A stretch of DNA of 64,000 bases, taken from positions 930,001 to 994,000 of the forward strand of contig NZ_JAGVRK010000001.1 of NCBI RefSeq assembly GCF_018283675.1. Reading direction: 5' to 3'. This document shows, in pieces, positions 17,281-26,312 of the stretch; the first letter of the stretch is position 1; every line of letters begins with the position of its first letter. Source of the stretch: Metabacillus flavus. GTDB taxonomy: Bacteria; Bacillota; Bacilli; Bacillales; Bacillaceae. A program made the translations under genes and the position numbers. The notes below the pieces were generated by a model. That model was not told the origin of the DNA, searched no databases, and saw nothing but the letters and a program-made list of their open reading frames with translations.

Positions 17281-17395
17281 AAAACTCCTCCCGAAATCTT
17301 CATATGAAGATGTCATTCCCTATCAAATGCTAAAATATGTATAGGAATGTTTTGCATTTGCTTTTTATAGAGGGTGGAAATAAATGTATATTTAG

Positions 17396-17815
17396 CGTTT
17401 GTCTGGCAATCTTGCCTGGGATTCCCCTCTGTTCTACGTTTTGCCTGGCAATCTTGCCTGGGATTCCCCTCTGTTCTATGTTTTGCCTGGCAATCTTGCC
17501 TGGGATTCCCCTCTGTTCTACGTTTTGCCTGGCAATCTTGCCTGGGATTCCCCTCTGTTCTACGTTTTGCCTGGCAATCTTGCCTGGGATTCCCCTCTGT
17601 TCTACGTTTTGCCTGGCAACCTTGCCTGGGATTCCCCTCTGTTCTATGTTTTGCCTGGCAATCTTGCCTGGGATTCCCCTCTGTTCTACGTTTTGCCTGG
17701 CAATCTTGCCTGCATCGCACCTGTTTTCCGTCTTGCCTAGGAATCTTGCCTGGCATCGCACCTGTTTTCCGTCTTGCCTGGCAATCTTGCCTGGGATTCC
17801 TCCCCTGTTCCACGC
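17396..17815. repeat. 42-bp minisatellite, ~10 units
   Basis: Seven nearly identical 42-bp units followed by three diverged ones. Each unit has two TTGCCTGG cores (TTGCCTGGCAATC, then TTGCCTGGGATTCC) and ends CTCTGTTCTACG. TTGCC/GGCAA arms make each unit able to form small hairpins. As 42 is a multiple of 3 and the unit has few stops, at least five reading frames stay open, but none has a credible start or composition. It fills most of the 626-base space between the deaminase gene and the glc genes. Confidence 0.92.
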
Positions 17816-17906
17816 TCACCTGGCATTGCAAGATCATGACAGGTCATCTGTAAGAAAAATTGATGCTGCCTCATGCTTTCTTCCGTTCTATTATTAAATT
17901 TTTGCC

Positions 17907-18113
17907 ATGGGAAAAGCTCATTTCGGTGTATGGAGACTCCATTTTTCAACCGGCGTTCCTGAATTGGCAGTAATCGTTATGTTAGCAGCAGCCAACGGGT
18001 TCGCAATCCTCTATATTATTCTTCCGTTTTTCAATAAGAATAGAAAATCCGTTCATGACTGCGCTGCCGGAACGATCGTCAGCAAAAAAGAAAAACCTCA
18101 TGACAGTCAATGA
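17907..18113 (+). CDS. Doubtful small ORF with one TM segment
   Basis: 68 codons with one hydrophobic stretch (ELAVIVMLAAANGFAILYIIL). No ribosome-binding site precedes the ATG and its 3' end overlaps glcF and its terminator on the other strand. It is listed only because of the TM-like segment in an otherwise empty gap. Confidence 0.2.
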   Translation: MGKAHFGVWRLHFSTGVPELAVIVMLAAANGFAILYIILPFFNKNRKSVHDCAAGTIVSKKEKPHDSQ

Positions 18114-18122
18114 GGTTTTTTT
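18091..18122 (-). terminator. Terminator of glcDF operon
   Basis: AAAAACCTCAT / ATGAGGTTTTT 11-bp stem; the glcF stop codon lies in the loop. Confidence 0.8.
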
Positions 18123-19450
18123 AAATCGGCAGGCATAGCTTCATAAAGAAGATCGGCGAGGTGAACGGCTTTCATTTTATCCGATAGACCTTCACGCTCA
18201 ATCCCGAGCTTCATTTGAAGAAGACAGCCGGGATTTGCGGTGACAATGATGGCTGCCCTTGAGGCTTTCGCCTGCTCCATTTTATGATCTAAGATCTGCA
18301 TGCTCATCTCAGATTCTACAATGTTATAAATTCCAGCAGATCCGCAGCAGCGATCTGCATCCTTCATCTCCCGGAATTCAGAGCCTTCAATCGCGTTCAG
18401 AAGTTTCCGGGGAGCAGAGGAGGTGTGCATGACGTTTCTCAGATGGCAGGAATCCTGATAGGTGATGACGGACGGGGGAAGCGAGAGCGAGCCGTTTTTA
18501 TGGAAATCGCACGCGATCAGCACCTCTGTAAAATCCTTCAGCTTTGCTGAAAACGTGATTGCCCGTTCGTGCCATTCCGGTTCGTCTTGAAGGAGGTGGC
18601 CGTATTCAATCAGAAAAGCACCGCAGCCGCCTGCATTGGTGATGATATAGTCAGCGTCCAGATCCTCGAATGCCTGAATGTTCCGTTTGGCAAGCTCTTT
18701 TCCTTCAGCCTTTTCACCGCTGTGTCCGTGCAGTGCTCCGCAGCATGCCTGTTTTTTTGGGATGACGATCTCGCAGCCGGCAGCCTGAAGGAGCTTGGCC
18801 GTCGCATTGTTGGTCTCCATAAACATCGTATCCATCAAACAGCCGCTGAAAAAAGCAACCCTTTTAGTGGCCGTACCCCGTGCCGGCAAAAATTCGGGAC
18901 GGTTCTTCATCTCTTTCATCGTCGGTACGGCAGGCAGCACTTTTTCCATCGTTGCGAGTGTTTCAGGAAAAAGCTTCATCACGCCCGTATTCCGAGCAAG
19001 CTTCTGCAAACCGGACCGCTGATAAAAGCCAAGCAGCCCTGTAACATTCCTCATCCGGTTCTGATGAGGGAATAACTGATGAAATGCAGCCTTCCGCATT
19101 ACCCGGACAGGCAGTGAGTGCTTTTTATTCTGATTGATAATATCCCGGGCTTCTTCCAGAAAATGGCCATAATTCACACCGGAGGGACAAACCGGTTCAC
19201 ATGCCCGGCAGCCAAGGCAAAGATTCAGTGAGCGCTCCACATCTTCATCCGGTTCGATTAATCCGTCCACGACACCTTTCATTAAAGCGATCCGGCCCCT
19301 TGGCGAATGGGCCTCGTCAAAGCCTGACTCAATATAGGTGGGGCAGGAGGGCAGGCAAAAGCCGCACCTCATGCAGTTCAGCAGTTCGTCTTCATTCATG
19401 CGCTCCTTGAACTGTGCCTGGATTTTTTCGCGTTCCTGTACCGTTGTCAT
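18107..19450 (-). CDS. glcF: Glycolate oxidase iron-sulfur subunit GlcF
   Basis: 447 aa. Two ferredoxin-type [4Fe-4S] motifs lie at the N-terminus (CMRCGFCLPSCPTY near residue 25 and CLGCRACEPVCPSG near 77), followed by two CCG cysteine-rich domains (CCGALHGHSG and CCGSAGIYNI). It passes electrons from the FAD subunit to the membrane quinone pool. Its ATG overlaps the glcD stop by 4 bases (ATGA), so the two are translationally coupled. Equivalent to B. subtilis YsfD. Confidence 0.93.
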   Translation of the reverse strand: MTTVQEREKIQAQFKERMNEDELLNCMRCGFCLPSCPTYIESGFDEAHSPRGRIALMKGVVDGLIEPDEDVERSLNLCLGCRACEPVCPSGVNYGHFLEEARDIINQNKKHSLPVRVMRKAAFHQLFPHQNRMRNVTGLLGFYQRSGLQKLARNTGVMKLFPETLATMEKVLPAVPTMKEMKNRPEFLPARGTATKRVAFFSGCLMDTMFMETNNATAKLLQAAGCEIVIPKKQACCGALHGHSGEKAEGKELAKRNIQAFEDLDADYIITNAGGCGAFLIEYGHLLQDEPEWHERAITFSAKLKDFTEVLIACDFHKNGSLSLPPSVITYQDSCHLRNVMHTSSAPRKLLNAIEGSEFREMKDADRCCGSAGIYNIVESEMSMQILDHKMEQAKASRAAIIVTANPGCLLQMKLGIEREGLSDKMKAVHLADLLYEAMPADLKKPH

Positions 19451-20859
19451 GATGATACAACCACCCTTTTTCTAGTGTCCTTCGCAAATACTTTCCCGGG
19501 ATTCATGATGTTGGCAGGATCCAGTGCACTCTTTACTGCCTTCATGGCGGAAATGCCTGCGGCTCCGAGTTTTAATTCAAGATATGGCGCCTTCATTTCC
19601 CCGACGCCATGCTCACCAGTAATGGTCCCGCCTAGCTCAATGGCCTTTTCAAAAATGGCGGCAAACGCTTTTTCAACCCGTTCCATTTCATCATGGTCCC
19701 GGGCATCGGTTGCAACGGTCGGATGAAGATTCCCGTCGCCGGCGTGACCGAACGTACAGATTTGGACATTGAATCTTTCGCCGATTTCGTTAATGGCCGT
19801 CACCATCCTGGCAATCTCAGACCTTGGAACCGTAGCGTCTTCTAGAATGGTCGTGGGCTTCAGCCTGGCAAGCGCGGATAATGCAGAGCGCCTCGCTGTT
19901 CTTAACGCTTCAGCTTCTTCATTTGTCTTCGCCAGCTGAACCGAAACGGCCTGCTCCTGCTTGCAGATATCCGCCATTTTCAGCATGTCTCCTGCAACGA
20001 GGTCAGCTGGACCGTCCTGTTCAATGAGCAGAACGGCTTTTACATCGGTCGGCAGTCCAATCCTGGCAAAGTCTTCGACCACTTTTAGTGTTGGCTGATC
20101 CAAAAACTCCAGTGTAGCCGGGATGATTTTATTGGCGATAATCTTTGAAACCGATCTTGCAGCCGCCCCCAAATCTTGATAAAGAGCGAGCATCGTGCTT
20201 TTCGTTTCCGGCATCGGAATCAGCTTCAGTGTTGCTTCAGTCAAAATCCCGAGGGTCCCTTCAGAACCGACAAACAATCTGGTAAAATCATAGCCTGCCA
20301 CATCCTTCGCAAGCTTTCCGCCTGTCCGGATGACGTCTCCGTTTGCGAGAACGATCTCCAGAGCCATTACATAATCACGGGTAACGCCATATTTTAGCCC
20401 GCGGAGCCCGCCTGAGTTTTCGTTGATATTTCCTCCGATTGTGGAAATTTTCATGGAGCTTGGATCAGGAGGATAGAAGAGTCCGCGTGCCTCAACTTCA
20501 TTAATAATATCCAATGTTACGGCACCTGGCTGAACCGTCACAGTCAGGTTTTCCTCATCGATTTCAAGAATTTTGTTCATATGCTTAAATAAAAGGACAA
20601 TCCCGCCTTCTGTGGGACAGGTGCCTGCGCATAGATTTGTTCCAGAACCTCTGGGTACAATCGGGACGTTATATTGCCCGCAAAGCTTTACCACTTGTGA
20701 TACTTCTTCAGCAGACCTTGGTGAGACTACAGCATCAGGCAGCGCCTGGAAGTTTGGTGTAGCATCATAGGAATACACAAGCCGGCTTGCATTGGAATCC
20801 TCCACGTTGCTTTTGCCGACAGCAGCGATCAGTTTTTCTTTAAATTCTAGGTTCAGCAT
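19447..20859 (-). CDS. glcD: Glycolate oxidase FAD-binding subunit GlcD
   Basis: 470 aa flavoprotein of the VAO/PCMH fold that oxidises glycolate (and possibly D-lactate) to glyoxylate. The FAD-binding region has PRGSGTNLCAGTCP (about residues 60-73) and the C-terminal FAD-oxidase domain ends TGEHGVGEMKAPYL. Ribosome-binding site GGGGG near the ATG. Coupled to glcF; the CdaR-type regulator gene lies upstream on the same strand, separated by a hairpin. Matches B. subtilis YsfC. Confidence 0.93.
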   Translation of the reverse strand: MLNLEFKEKLIAAVGKSNVEDSNASRLVYSYDATPNFQALPDAVVSPRSAEEVSQVVKLCGQYNVPIVPRGSGTNLCAGTCPTEGGIVLLFKHMNKILEIDEENLTVTVQPGAVTLDIINEVEARGLFYPPDPSSMKISTIGGNINENSGGLRGLKYGVTRDYVMALEIVLANGDVIRTGGKLAKDVAGYDFTRLFVGSEGTLGILTEATLKLIPMPETKSTMLALYQDLGAAARSVSKIIANKIIPATLEFLDQPTLKVVEDFARIGLPTDVKAVLLIEQDGPADLVAGDMLKMADICKQEQAVSVQLAKTNEEAEALRTARRSALSALARLKPTTILEDATVPRSEIARMVTAINEIGERFNVQICTFGHAGDGNLHPTVATDARDHDEMERVEKAFAAIFEKAIELGGTITGEHGVGEMKAPYLELKLGAAGISAMKAVKSALDPANIMNPGKVFAKDTRKRVVVSS

Positions 20860-20896
20860 CTATATCCCCCTGTACAGGTAAGCGTTTTCTCTTAGT

Positions 20897-20924
20897 ATAA
20901 AAGAAAGCGGGCTCAGCCCGCTAT
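20897..20924 (-). terminator. Hairpin/terminator between cdaR-like gene and glcD
   Basis: AGCGGG / CCCGCT stem followed on the minus strand by TTTCTTTTAT. It lies 36 bases past the regulator stop, so it probably ends that gene or attenuates read-through into glcDF. Confidence 0.6.
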
Positions 20925-20960
20925 GTAGATTCCTATAAAAATATGGCGGGAAACCCGTGT

Positions 20961-22073
20961 TTATTTTGGCTGTTTATCCATAAGCATGACGGCAAGATAA
21001 AGAATGAGCGCATCATTGAGCCTGGAAGGATTCAGCCCGGTCAGCTCTTCTATTTTTTTTATCCGGTAATGGAGCGTATTGATATGAATAGGCAAAGCTT
21101 CAGCTGTTTTTTTCAAAGAATGATTTTTCTCAAAAAGAACGGACAATGTTGTAAATAAATCACCCTCCGTTAATAGAGGGGAAATGGTGCGCTCAATATA
21201 TTCCTCTTTTGTTTTCAGACTGATTTCATTCAACAGCATTTCAATGGTTAAATCTTCATCAAAAACAATCCGCGCATCATTGGGGCTATGCGACTGGAGG
21301 GCCCGTTCTGCTTGCAGATATGAGTCAGAGAGTCTGGAAGGGCGTACGGACTTTCCGGCTCCAATCAAAACATGTGTCCTGAATTCTTCTTCTAAAAATT
21401 GGTGAAAGGATCGTATTCTTCCTTTTGTATAGGCGGTGTCTCCTGAATGAAAAATCATCACGATCCGGTTGTTTCCCCATTGCACCAAAAGATCTTCGGG
21501 ATGGCTGTTTTGCCAGGTTTGGATGACAGAGGATATGCCTTTGTAATAAAGACCTTCATCGGGAATAGCCGCTATGGCTGCCAATCGCTGGATGGTTAAG
21601 TCGATATTCAGAAGCCGGGCCCGGTTCGTGAAAGCAGAAGTCCATTCCTTCAGCTGAATCCAGTCGAATACAAAGGCTTCCCGGGTCCGGGCTTCCCAGT
21701 TTAACTGTTCTGTATAGTAGCTTTCGTTGACAAGAAGTTCGGTCATTTTCCGGATGACTTCTCCGAAGGGGGATATTTCTTCAGGTATCCCGGTGATGCC
21801 GATTACGCCGGCCACCTCTCCCTGAAAAAACACAGGGAGATTAATCCCGGCTTTTACACCGGCTAGAGTCTGTTCATCCTTTTTGGAAATGATGACCTTA
21901 CGCTTTTCGACTGAAGCGATTTGCGCCCCTTCATGGAAGTCTCCTACCCGGCTGTCATCGGTGCTTGCGATAATCGTTCCTTCAGGAGTTACAACGATCA
22001 CATCTTCCTCAATTACCTTTTTTACTTCTTCCACGATTTTAGCGGCAAGTGCAGGCAGCAGCATCGTATACAC
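20961..22073 (-). CDS. CdaR/PucR-family transcriptional regulator (YsfB-like)
   Basis: 370 aa: an N-terminal sugar-diacid-recognition domain (about residues 1-135), a GGDEF-like middle, and a C-terminal HTH_30 helix-turn-helix (LPIHINTLHYRIKKIEELTGLNP). Such proteins activate 2-hydroxy-acid or sugar-diacid catabolism. In B. subtilis the homolog ysfB precedes ysfCD, as here, so glcDF is the likely target. A TATAAT box on the minus strand at 22097-22102 and GAAGGAG precede the ATG. Confidence 0.85.
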   Translation of the reverse strand: MYTMLLPALAAKIVEEVKKVIEEDVIVVTPEGTIIASTDDSRVGDFHEGAQIASVEKRKVIISKKDEQTLAGVKAGINLPVFFQGEVAGVIGITGIPEEISPFGEVIRKMTELLVNESYYTEQLNWEARTREAFVFDWIQLKEWTSAFTNRARLLNIDLTIQRLAAIAAIPDEGLYYKGISSVIQTWQNSHPEDLLVQWGNNRIVMIFHSGDTAYTKGRIRSFHQFLEEEFRTHVLIGAGKSVRPSRLSDSYLQAERALQSHSPNDARIVFDEDLTIEMLLNEISLKTKEEYIERTISPLLTEGDLFTTLSVLFEKNHSLKKTAEALPIHINTLHYRIKKIEELTGLNPSRLNDALILYLAVMLMDKQPK

Positions 22074-22115
22074 TCCTTCGATTCTGTTCTGCGCCCATTA
22101 TACCAAAGACATCGC

Positions 22116-23807
22116 TTACGGAATCATCCACTGCAGGAAGTTGTGCTGAAGCCAAGTAATCAGTCCGACAATCAAGAGCAGAAAGAGACTGTGCTTAATG
22201 GTAAATCGGAACAGATGAGACTCTTTCCCTGCCAGCCCAACTGCCGCACATGCGACTGCAATGGATTGAGGGGAGATCATTTTACCGGTCACTCCCCCGG
22301 AAGAGTTGGCAGCAATCGCAAGAATCGGATCCATGCCGATGGAAGTGGCCGTTACCTTCTGAAGATTGCCAAACAGTAAATTGGCAGACGTATCCGAACC
22401 GGTGATAAAGACACCAAGCCAGCCCAGGAAAGGGGAGAAGAATGGGAACAAATCTCCTGTGTGGGCAAGCGTCATGCCAAGGGTTGTGCTCATACCCGAT
22501 GCATTGGTGATGTAGGCAAATCCAACAACCGATCCAATGGTTAAAATCGGCATCTTCAGCTCGCCAAAGGTCTCGCCAAACGTTTTCGCCCAGCTTTTCC
22601 AGGAAATGTTCACAACGAATTTCGTCACAATGGCTGCCAGTAAAATCGCGGTTCCTGCAGCACCCAGTACTTCAAGCTTATAAAAGGCGGGAATCGGATC
22701 ACCCGAACCCCCAATGATTTTGTTGTGAAGAAGCGGGACCTCGGGACTAAAGGTCAGGAGGTGGCCGATCGAATTAATCGCTTTCAAAAATACGTTTTCT
22801 CCTTCGTAGTGACCTGTCAGCGCAAGCTTCACAGCAGGGATTCCCCATAGTGAAATGAAAAGAGTCAGGATCAAAAACGGCGACCATGCTTTTAATACTT
22901 GTCCCCTTGTATAGCCTGCAGGCGGATCATTGATTTTCAATGCTTCCGAAGCGGCCGCAGTTTCTGCTTCTGATTTGAACCTATAAATCGTTTTCGGTTT
23001 CCAGAATTTCAGGAACACCGTTAACGCAATAAGAGAAACGAGAGCAGATAGAATATCAGGCAGCTCAGGTCCGATGAAATTTGAACTTACATATTGAGTA
23101 AGTGCAAACGAAATCCCAGAGACGAGTATGGCCGGCATAATTTCAACGGCCCGTTTAAATCCTGCCATCACGATGACAAGGTAAAGAGGAATAAACACCG
23201 AAATGAACGGGAGCTGCCGCCCAACCATTTTGGAGATTTCCATAGCTGATTCACCCGTAGGTCCGGCTACCGCTATAATTGGAATTCCGATGGCCCCGAA
23301 AGCCACAGGGGCTGTATTCGCAATCAAGCAGATTCCGGCTGCATAAAGAGGATTGAAGCCCAGTCCGGCTAAAAGGGCAGCGGATATGGCAACCGGTGCA
23401 CCAAATCCTGCAGCTCCTTCTAGGAATGCCCCGAATGAGAAGGCAATCAATAACGCTTGCAATCTGCGGTCCTCAGTAATGGAAAGTACCGAGTTTCGGA
23501 TAATATCAAACTGTCCTGTTTTAACGGTCAGTTTATACAGGAAAACCGAGGTGATGATGATCCATCCAATGGGAAGGATCCCGTATACGGCGCCTTGGGT
23601 GGCCGACATTGCGACTGTTTGAACCGGCATTTTATATGCGAATATGGCAACCGCAAATGCCACAAGCAGCGTGGTAATTCCAGCCCAATGCCCTTTCATT
23701 CTTTTTATGGCAAGCGCCCAGAAAAAGTATAACGCCGGGATCAGCGCAATAATTGCTGAGAGTGCGAGATTATCTCCCACAGGAGTAAAGTCTTGGGTCC
23801 AATTCAT
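22116..23807 (-). CDS. lutP: L-lactate permease LutP (LldP/GlcA family)
   Basis: 563 aa, about 13-14 TM helices, lactate permease family; same length as B. subtilis LutP. Conserved segments include FGAFLEGAAGFGAPVAI and ANSSGGVTGKMISPQS. Imports L-lactate with H+; E. coli relatives LldP and GlcA also carry glycolate, and its position between the glc and lut modules suits both. AAGGAGG ribosome-binding site. Its leader holds a perfect cre (23838-23851) and the palindrome shared with lutABC (23996-24008). Confidence 0.92.
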   Translation of the reverse strand: MNWTQDFTPVGDNLALSAIIALIPALYFFWALAIKRMKGHWAGITTLLVAFAVAIFAYKMPVQTVAMSATQGAVYGILPIGWIIITSVFLYKLTVKTGQFDIIRNSVLSITEDRRLQALLIAFSFGAFLEGAAGFGAPVAISAALLAGLGFNPLYAAGICLIANTAPVAFGAIGIPIIAVAGPTGESAMEISKMVGRQLPFISVFIPLYLVIVMAGFKRAVEIMPAILVSGISFALTQYVSSNFIGPELPDILSALVSLIALTVFLKFWKPKTIYRFKSEAETAAASEALKINDPPAGYTRGQVLKAWSPFLILTLFISLWGIPAVKLALTGHYEGENVFLKAINSIGHLLTFSPEVPLLHNKIIGGSGDPIPAFYKLEVLGAAGTAILLAAIVTKFVVNISWKSWAKTFGETFGELKMPILTIGSVVGFAYITNASGMSTTLGMTLAHTGDLFPFFSPFLGWLGVFITGSDTSANLLFGNLQKVTATSIGMDPILAIAANSSGGVTGKMISPQSIAVACAAVGLAGKESHLFRFTIKHSLFLLLIVGLITWLQHNFLQWMIP

Positions 23808-23837
23808 GGTTTTTCCTCCTTAATTCACGGTTCTTTT

Positions 23838-23851
23838 TGTAAACGATTACA
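23838..23851. promoter_or_regulatory. cre (CcpA-binding) site in lutP leader
   Basis: TGTAAACGATTACA fits the consensus TGWAANCGNTNWCA at every position. It lies 31 bases upstream of the lutP start codon, downstream of the candidate promoters, so it would act as a roadblock under glucose. Confidence 0.85.
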
Positions 23852-23995
23852 TTGCGTTGCATCAGAAAAACTCTTATTAACAGTAAAGTATAATGAATGC
23901 CAAGAAGCCATTCTATGTGTGTACCTATAAAAAATAAGAGCCTTTCCTTGCTTTTTTTTGTAGATTTAACCAATTCATTACATGAAGGTGATAAG

Positions 23996-24008
23996 GTCAT
24001 CTGATGAC
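23996..24008. promoter_or_regulatory. Candidate LutR operator at lutP
   Basis: GTCATCTGATGAC is a perfect 13-bp palindrome. The same sequence (with A in the centre) lies at 26313-26325 before lutABC. It sits 15 bases past a candidate lutP -10 box. Confidence 0.75.
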
Positions 24009-24023
24009 TGATTCTCTGGTAAG

Positions 24024-24053
24024 AGTATAAATGGTCGGCAATCGTTTAATCAA
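24024..24053 (-). promoter_or_regulatory. Candidate lutP promoter
   Basis: On the minus strand: -35 TTGATT (24053-24048), 18-bp spacer, -10 TATACT (24029-24024). A second possible -10 (TATACT, 23892-23887) lies closer to the gene but has a poor -35. Confidence 0.5.
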
Positions 24054-24144
24054 CTGTTTTCTGAATTTTCTTTCGCTGCTTTATCAAAAGCTGTCTGCAG
24101 AGTATACTTGATACAGATGGAAGCCAGCAGAGGTGAAGGATACA

Positions 24145-24858
24145 GTGAATTACAAACAAATCAAACCCAAAAAAATATACGAAGAGGTCGCTGAAGCGAT
24201 TCTTGAATCAATAAAAGAAGGGGCTATCAAGCCAGGAGAAAGGCTGAATTCCGTTCAGCAGCTCTCAGAAGATTTCAATGTCGGAAGATCGGCGATCCGC
24301 GAAGCGCTAAGCGCACTGAGAGCAATGGGAATGATCGAAATGAAGCAGGGTGAGGGAACGTATGTAAAGAAGTTCGATCCGAACGCAATTGGAGGCTCCC
24401 TCTTTTCCGCCGTTCTTATGGATCGGGAGGCGATAGCCCATCTCCTTGAAGTCCGAAAAATACTGGAAGCCGGCATCGCTGCCTCCGCAGCAAGGAACCG
24501 TACAGATGAAGATTTGAACAAGCTTAAAGAAATTCTTCTCGAGATGAAAGGCACAATCGGAAACGAAGAGCTTGGAGAAAAGTCCGATTTTGATTTTCAT
24601 ATGGCCATTGCCCAGTCTTCCCGCAATCCGATGCTGATGGGTCTGATGAACAATGTTTCTGAAATGATGCTCAATACAATGCGGGAAACGCGAAGAATCT
24701 GGCTTTATTCGAAACAGACAACATCAAAGCGCCTGTACCAGGAGCATGTGAAGATTTTTGAAGCCATTTCGGATAAAGACGAAGCACTGGCACAGGATTT
24801 AATGATGAGCCATCTGGTGAAGGTGGAAGAGGTTTTGATGAAATATTTAAAGAGGTAG
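24145..24858 (+). CDS. lutR: Lactate-responsive GntR/FadR-family regulator LutR
   Basis: 237 aa from GTG 24145, preferred over the GTG at 24133 because AGAGGTGA sits 8 bases before it and the protein then begins NYKQIKPKKIYEEV like known LutR proteins. The winged helix (residues 10-70, RSAIREALSALRAMGMIEM) is followed by an FCD ligand domain (from about 90). In B. subtilis LutR represses lutABC and lutP until lactate is present. It is divergent from lutP and separated from lutABC by a three-gene operon. The two identical palindromes at its presumed targets support the role. Confidence 0.9.
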   Translation: MNYKQIKPKKIYEEVAEAILESIKEGAIKPGERLNSVQQLSEDFNVGRSAIREALSALRAMGMIEMKQGEGTYVKKFDPNAIGGSLFSAVLMDREAIAHLLEVRKILEAGIAASAARNRTDEDLNKLKEILLEMKGTIGNEELGEKSDFDFHMAIAQSSRNPMLMGLMNNVSEMMLNTMRETRRIWLYSKQTTSKRLYQEHVKIFEAISDKDEALAQDLMMSHLVKVEEVLMKYLKR

Positions 24859-25065
24859 GAATGGGAAGCAGACGACAGTTTGCTTTCTTTTTTTTGACAG
24901 GATGATTTAAACCGATCTAATTTTATTAAAACGGTTAATGGTAATATTTAATTATAAAATTAAATTATTTAATAAATAATCTTTATTTTATAAAATTTTT
25001 TAAGTTTATATTTGATATAATTAAAAAAATAGTATAATATGGTTAATATCAGAAAGGAGCAAAAT

Positions 25066-25440
25066 ATGGCATATCCTTTACTCACAAATTGCCCGGTATG
25101 CAGCGAATCATTAAAAATTACAAAGCTGCATTGCGGACATTGTCAGACAACTATAGAAAATGAATTTGAAGCTTCAAAACTGTCTTCTTTAGGTCAGGAA
25201 CAACTGCATTTTATTGAAACTTTCCTTAAATGCCGCGGGAATATAAAAGAAGTGGAGAAGGAATTAGGCATTTCCTATCCAACGGTCAGGGGTAAATTAG
25301 ATGATATCATTTCCATCCTGGGATATAACACACAAAAGAAACCGGGAGTCGATAAGAAAAAGATTGTAGGTCTTTTAGAAAAGGGAGAAATTACAGCGGA
25401 AGAAGCGATCCGTTTATTAAAAGAGGGGGAAACGGAATGA
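25066..25440 (+). CDS. DUF2089 zinc-ribbon/HTH protein
   Basis: 124 aa. An N-terminal zinc ribbon (CPVC ... LHCGHC, residues 8-28) is followed by a helix-turn-helix of the DUF2089 type (CRGNIKEVEKELGISYPTVRGKLDDII) and a SHOCT-like C-terminal helix pair (LLEKGEITAEEAIRLLKEGE). ATG 25066 follows AAAGGAG. Probably a transcription factor for its own operon; the next gene overlaps its stop by 4 bases (ATGA). Confidence 0.8.
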   Translation: MAYPLLTNCPVCSESLKITKLHCGHCQTTIENEFEASKLSSLGQEQLHFIETFLKCRGNIKEVEKELGISYPTVRGKLDDIISILGYNTQKKPGVDKKKIVGLLEKGEITAEEAIRLLKEGETE

Positions 25441-25826
25441 AGGACGAAATTTCAAGAGTATTAACGCTGGTGGAAGAAGGAAAGATTGATAAAGAAAAAG
25501 CGAGTGAATTAATTAATATCCTCCAAGTGGAAGACCAATCAGAACGGTTTTCATTAAAGAAAGAAGGATCATATGGCAATAAAATATTAAAGATTCGGGT
25601 TACCTCTGAAGAAGGTGATAATGTAAACGTGAATTTACCAATTAATCTGGTAAAGGCTGTCTTGAAAGTAGGTACAAGTATTGCTGAAAAAATCCCCGAT
25701 GCAGAAAAATATGTAAAAGATATTAATGTTGATCTGCTCATCGAAGCAATCGAAAACGAATTGGACGGACAAATTGTTGATATCACCTCGGCTAACGGTG
25801 ATAAAGTATTCGTAGTGATTGAGTAA
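25437..25826 (+). CDS. SHOCT-like/YvlB-type hypothetical protein
   Basis: 129 aa. The first 30 residues are a SHOCT-like helical motif (ISRVLTLVEEGKIDKEKASELINIL), followed by a beta-rich region (KILKIRVTSEEGDNVNVNLPINL) also found in YvlB-type proteins of Bacillus and clostridia. ATGA overlap with the DUF2089 gene shows coupling. Probably a cytoplasmic partner of the DUF2089 regulator; no enzymatic motif is visible. Confidence 0.72.
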   Translation: MKDEISRVLTLVEEGKIDKEKASELINILQVEDQSERFSLKKEGSYGNKILKIRVTSEEGDNVNVNLPINLVKAVLKVGTSIAEKIPDAEKYVKDINVDLLIEAIENELDGQIVDITSANGDKVFVVIE

Positions 25827-25829
25827 ACT

Positions 25830-26099
25830 ATGTTGATAGTCAAGGTAAAAGTAAAGGATAAGCGATTCTCCATTCCCGTTCCTTATGCGGTTTTACATTT
25901 GGTTAGTATGATTATTACTTCAAAGAGAGTGACCCGCTTGATTAATAGGGCAATTGAAAAGGATGGCAATAAATTCAGTTTTCCGGAAATGGAAAGGAAA
26001 GATTTAAAACCATTGCTGAAGGGACTTTCAATGCATAAAGGCCTAGTGCTCGTGGAAACTAAATTAAAAGACGGTACCGAAGTAAAGGTAAAACTGTGA
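25830..26099 (+). CDS. Hypothetical protein, third gene of DUF2089 operon
   Basis: 89 aa, basic, with repeated VKVK and beta-strand patterns resembling the C-terminal half of the preceding protein (RFSIPVPYAVLHLVSMIIT ... LVLVETKLKDGTEVKVKL). It starts 3 bases after that gene, with no separate ribosome-binding site, so it depends on coupling. A terminator overlaps its stop codon, closing the operon. Family unnamed. Confidence 0.65.
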   Translation: MLIVKVKVKDKRFSIPVPYAVLHLVSMIITSKRVTRLINRAIEKDGNKFSFPEMERKDLKPLLKGLSMHKGLVLVETKLKDGTEVKVKL

Positions 26100-26129
26100 A
26101 GCATTATTCGAATAGGGATAATGCTTTTT
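26099..26129 (+). terminator. Terminator of DUF2089 operon
   Basis: AAGCATTAT / ATAATGCTT 9-bp stem, 10-nt loop, then TTTT. Confidence 0.7.
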
Positions 26130-26266
26130 AATATGGCAGCGTTATGTTTGGATTGGATGGAAGGCAATTTACCCTGGCTGGAAAAAAAGTTTTACTTGCA
26201 TTAATAAGAAGGCTCCTTTACAGCCTAATCTGCAAAACGAGTCATCAATATTTGTCTGATTTCCCC

Positions 26267-26295
26267 TTGAGGAACCGTAAAATTTGATCTATAAT
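26267..26295 (+). promoter_or_regulatory. lutABC promoter
   Basis: -35 TTGAGG (26267-26272), 17-bp spacer, consensus -10 TATAAT (26290-26295), 64 bases before the lutA start. Confidence 0.75.
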
Positions 26296-26312
26296 AGGGG
26301 AAATTAAGTGAA

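Noticed and set aside
17313-17897. Long ORFs on both strands across the 42-bp repeats
   Set aside because: The unit length is a multiple of three without stops, so most frames stay open; no ribosome-binding sites and no known repeat protein pattern.
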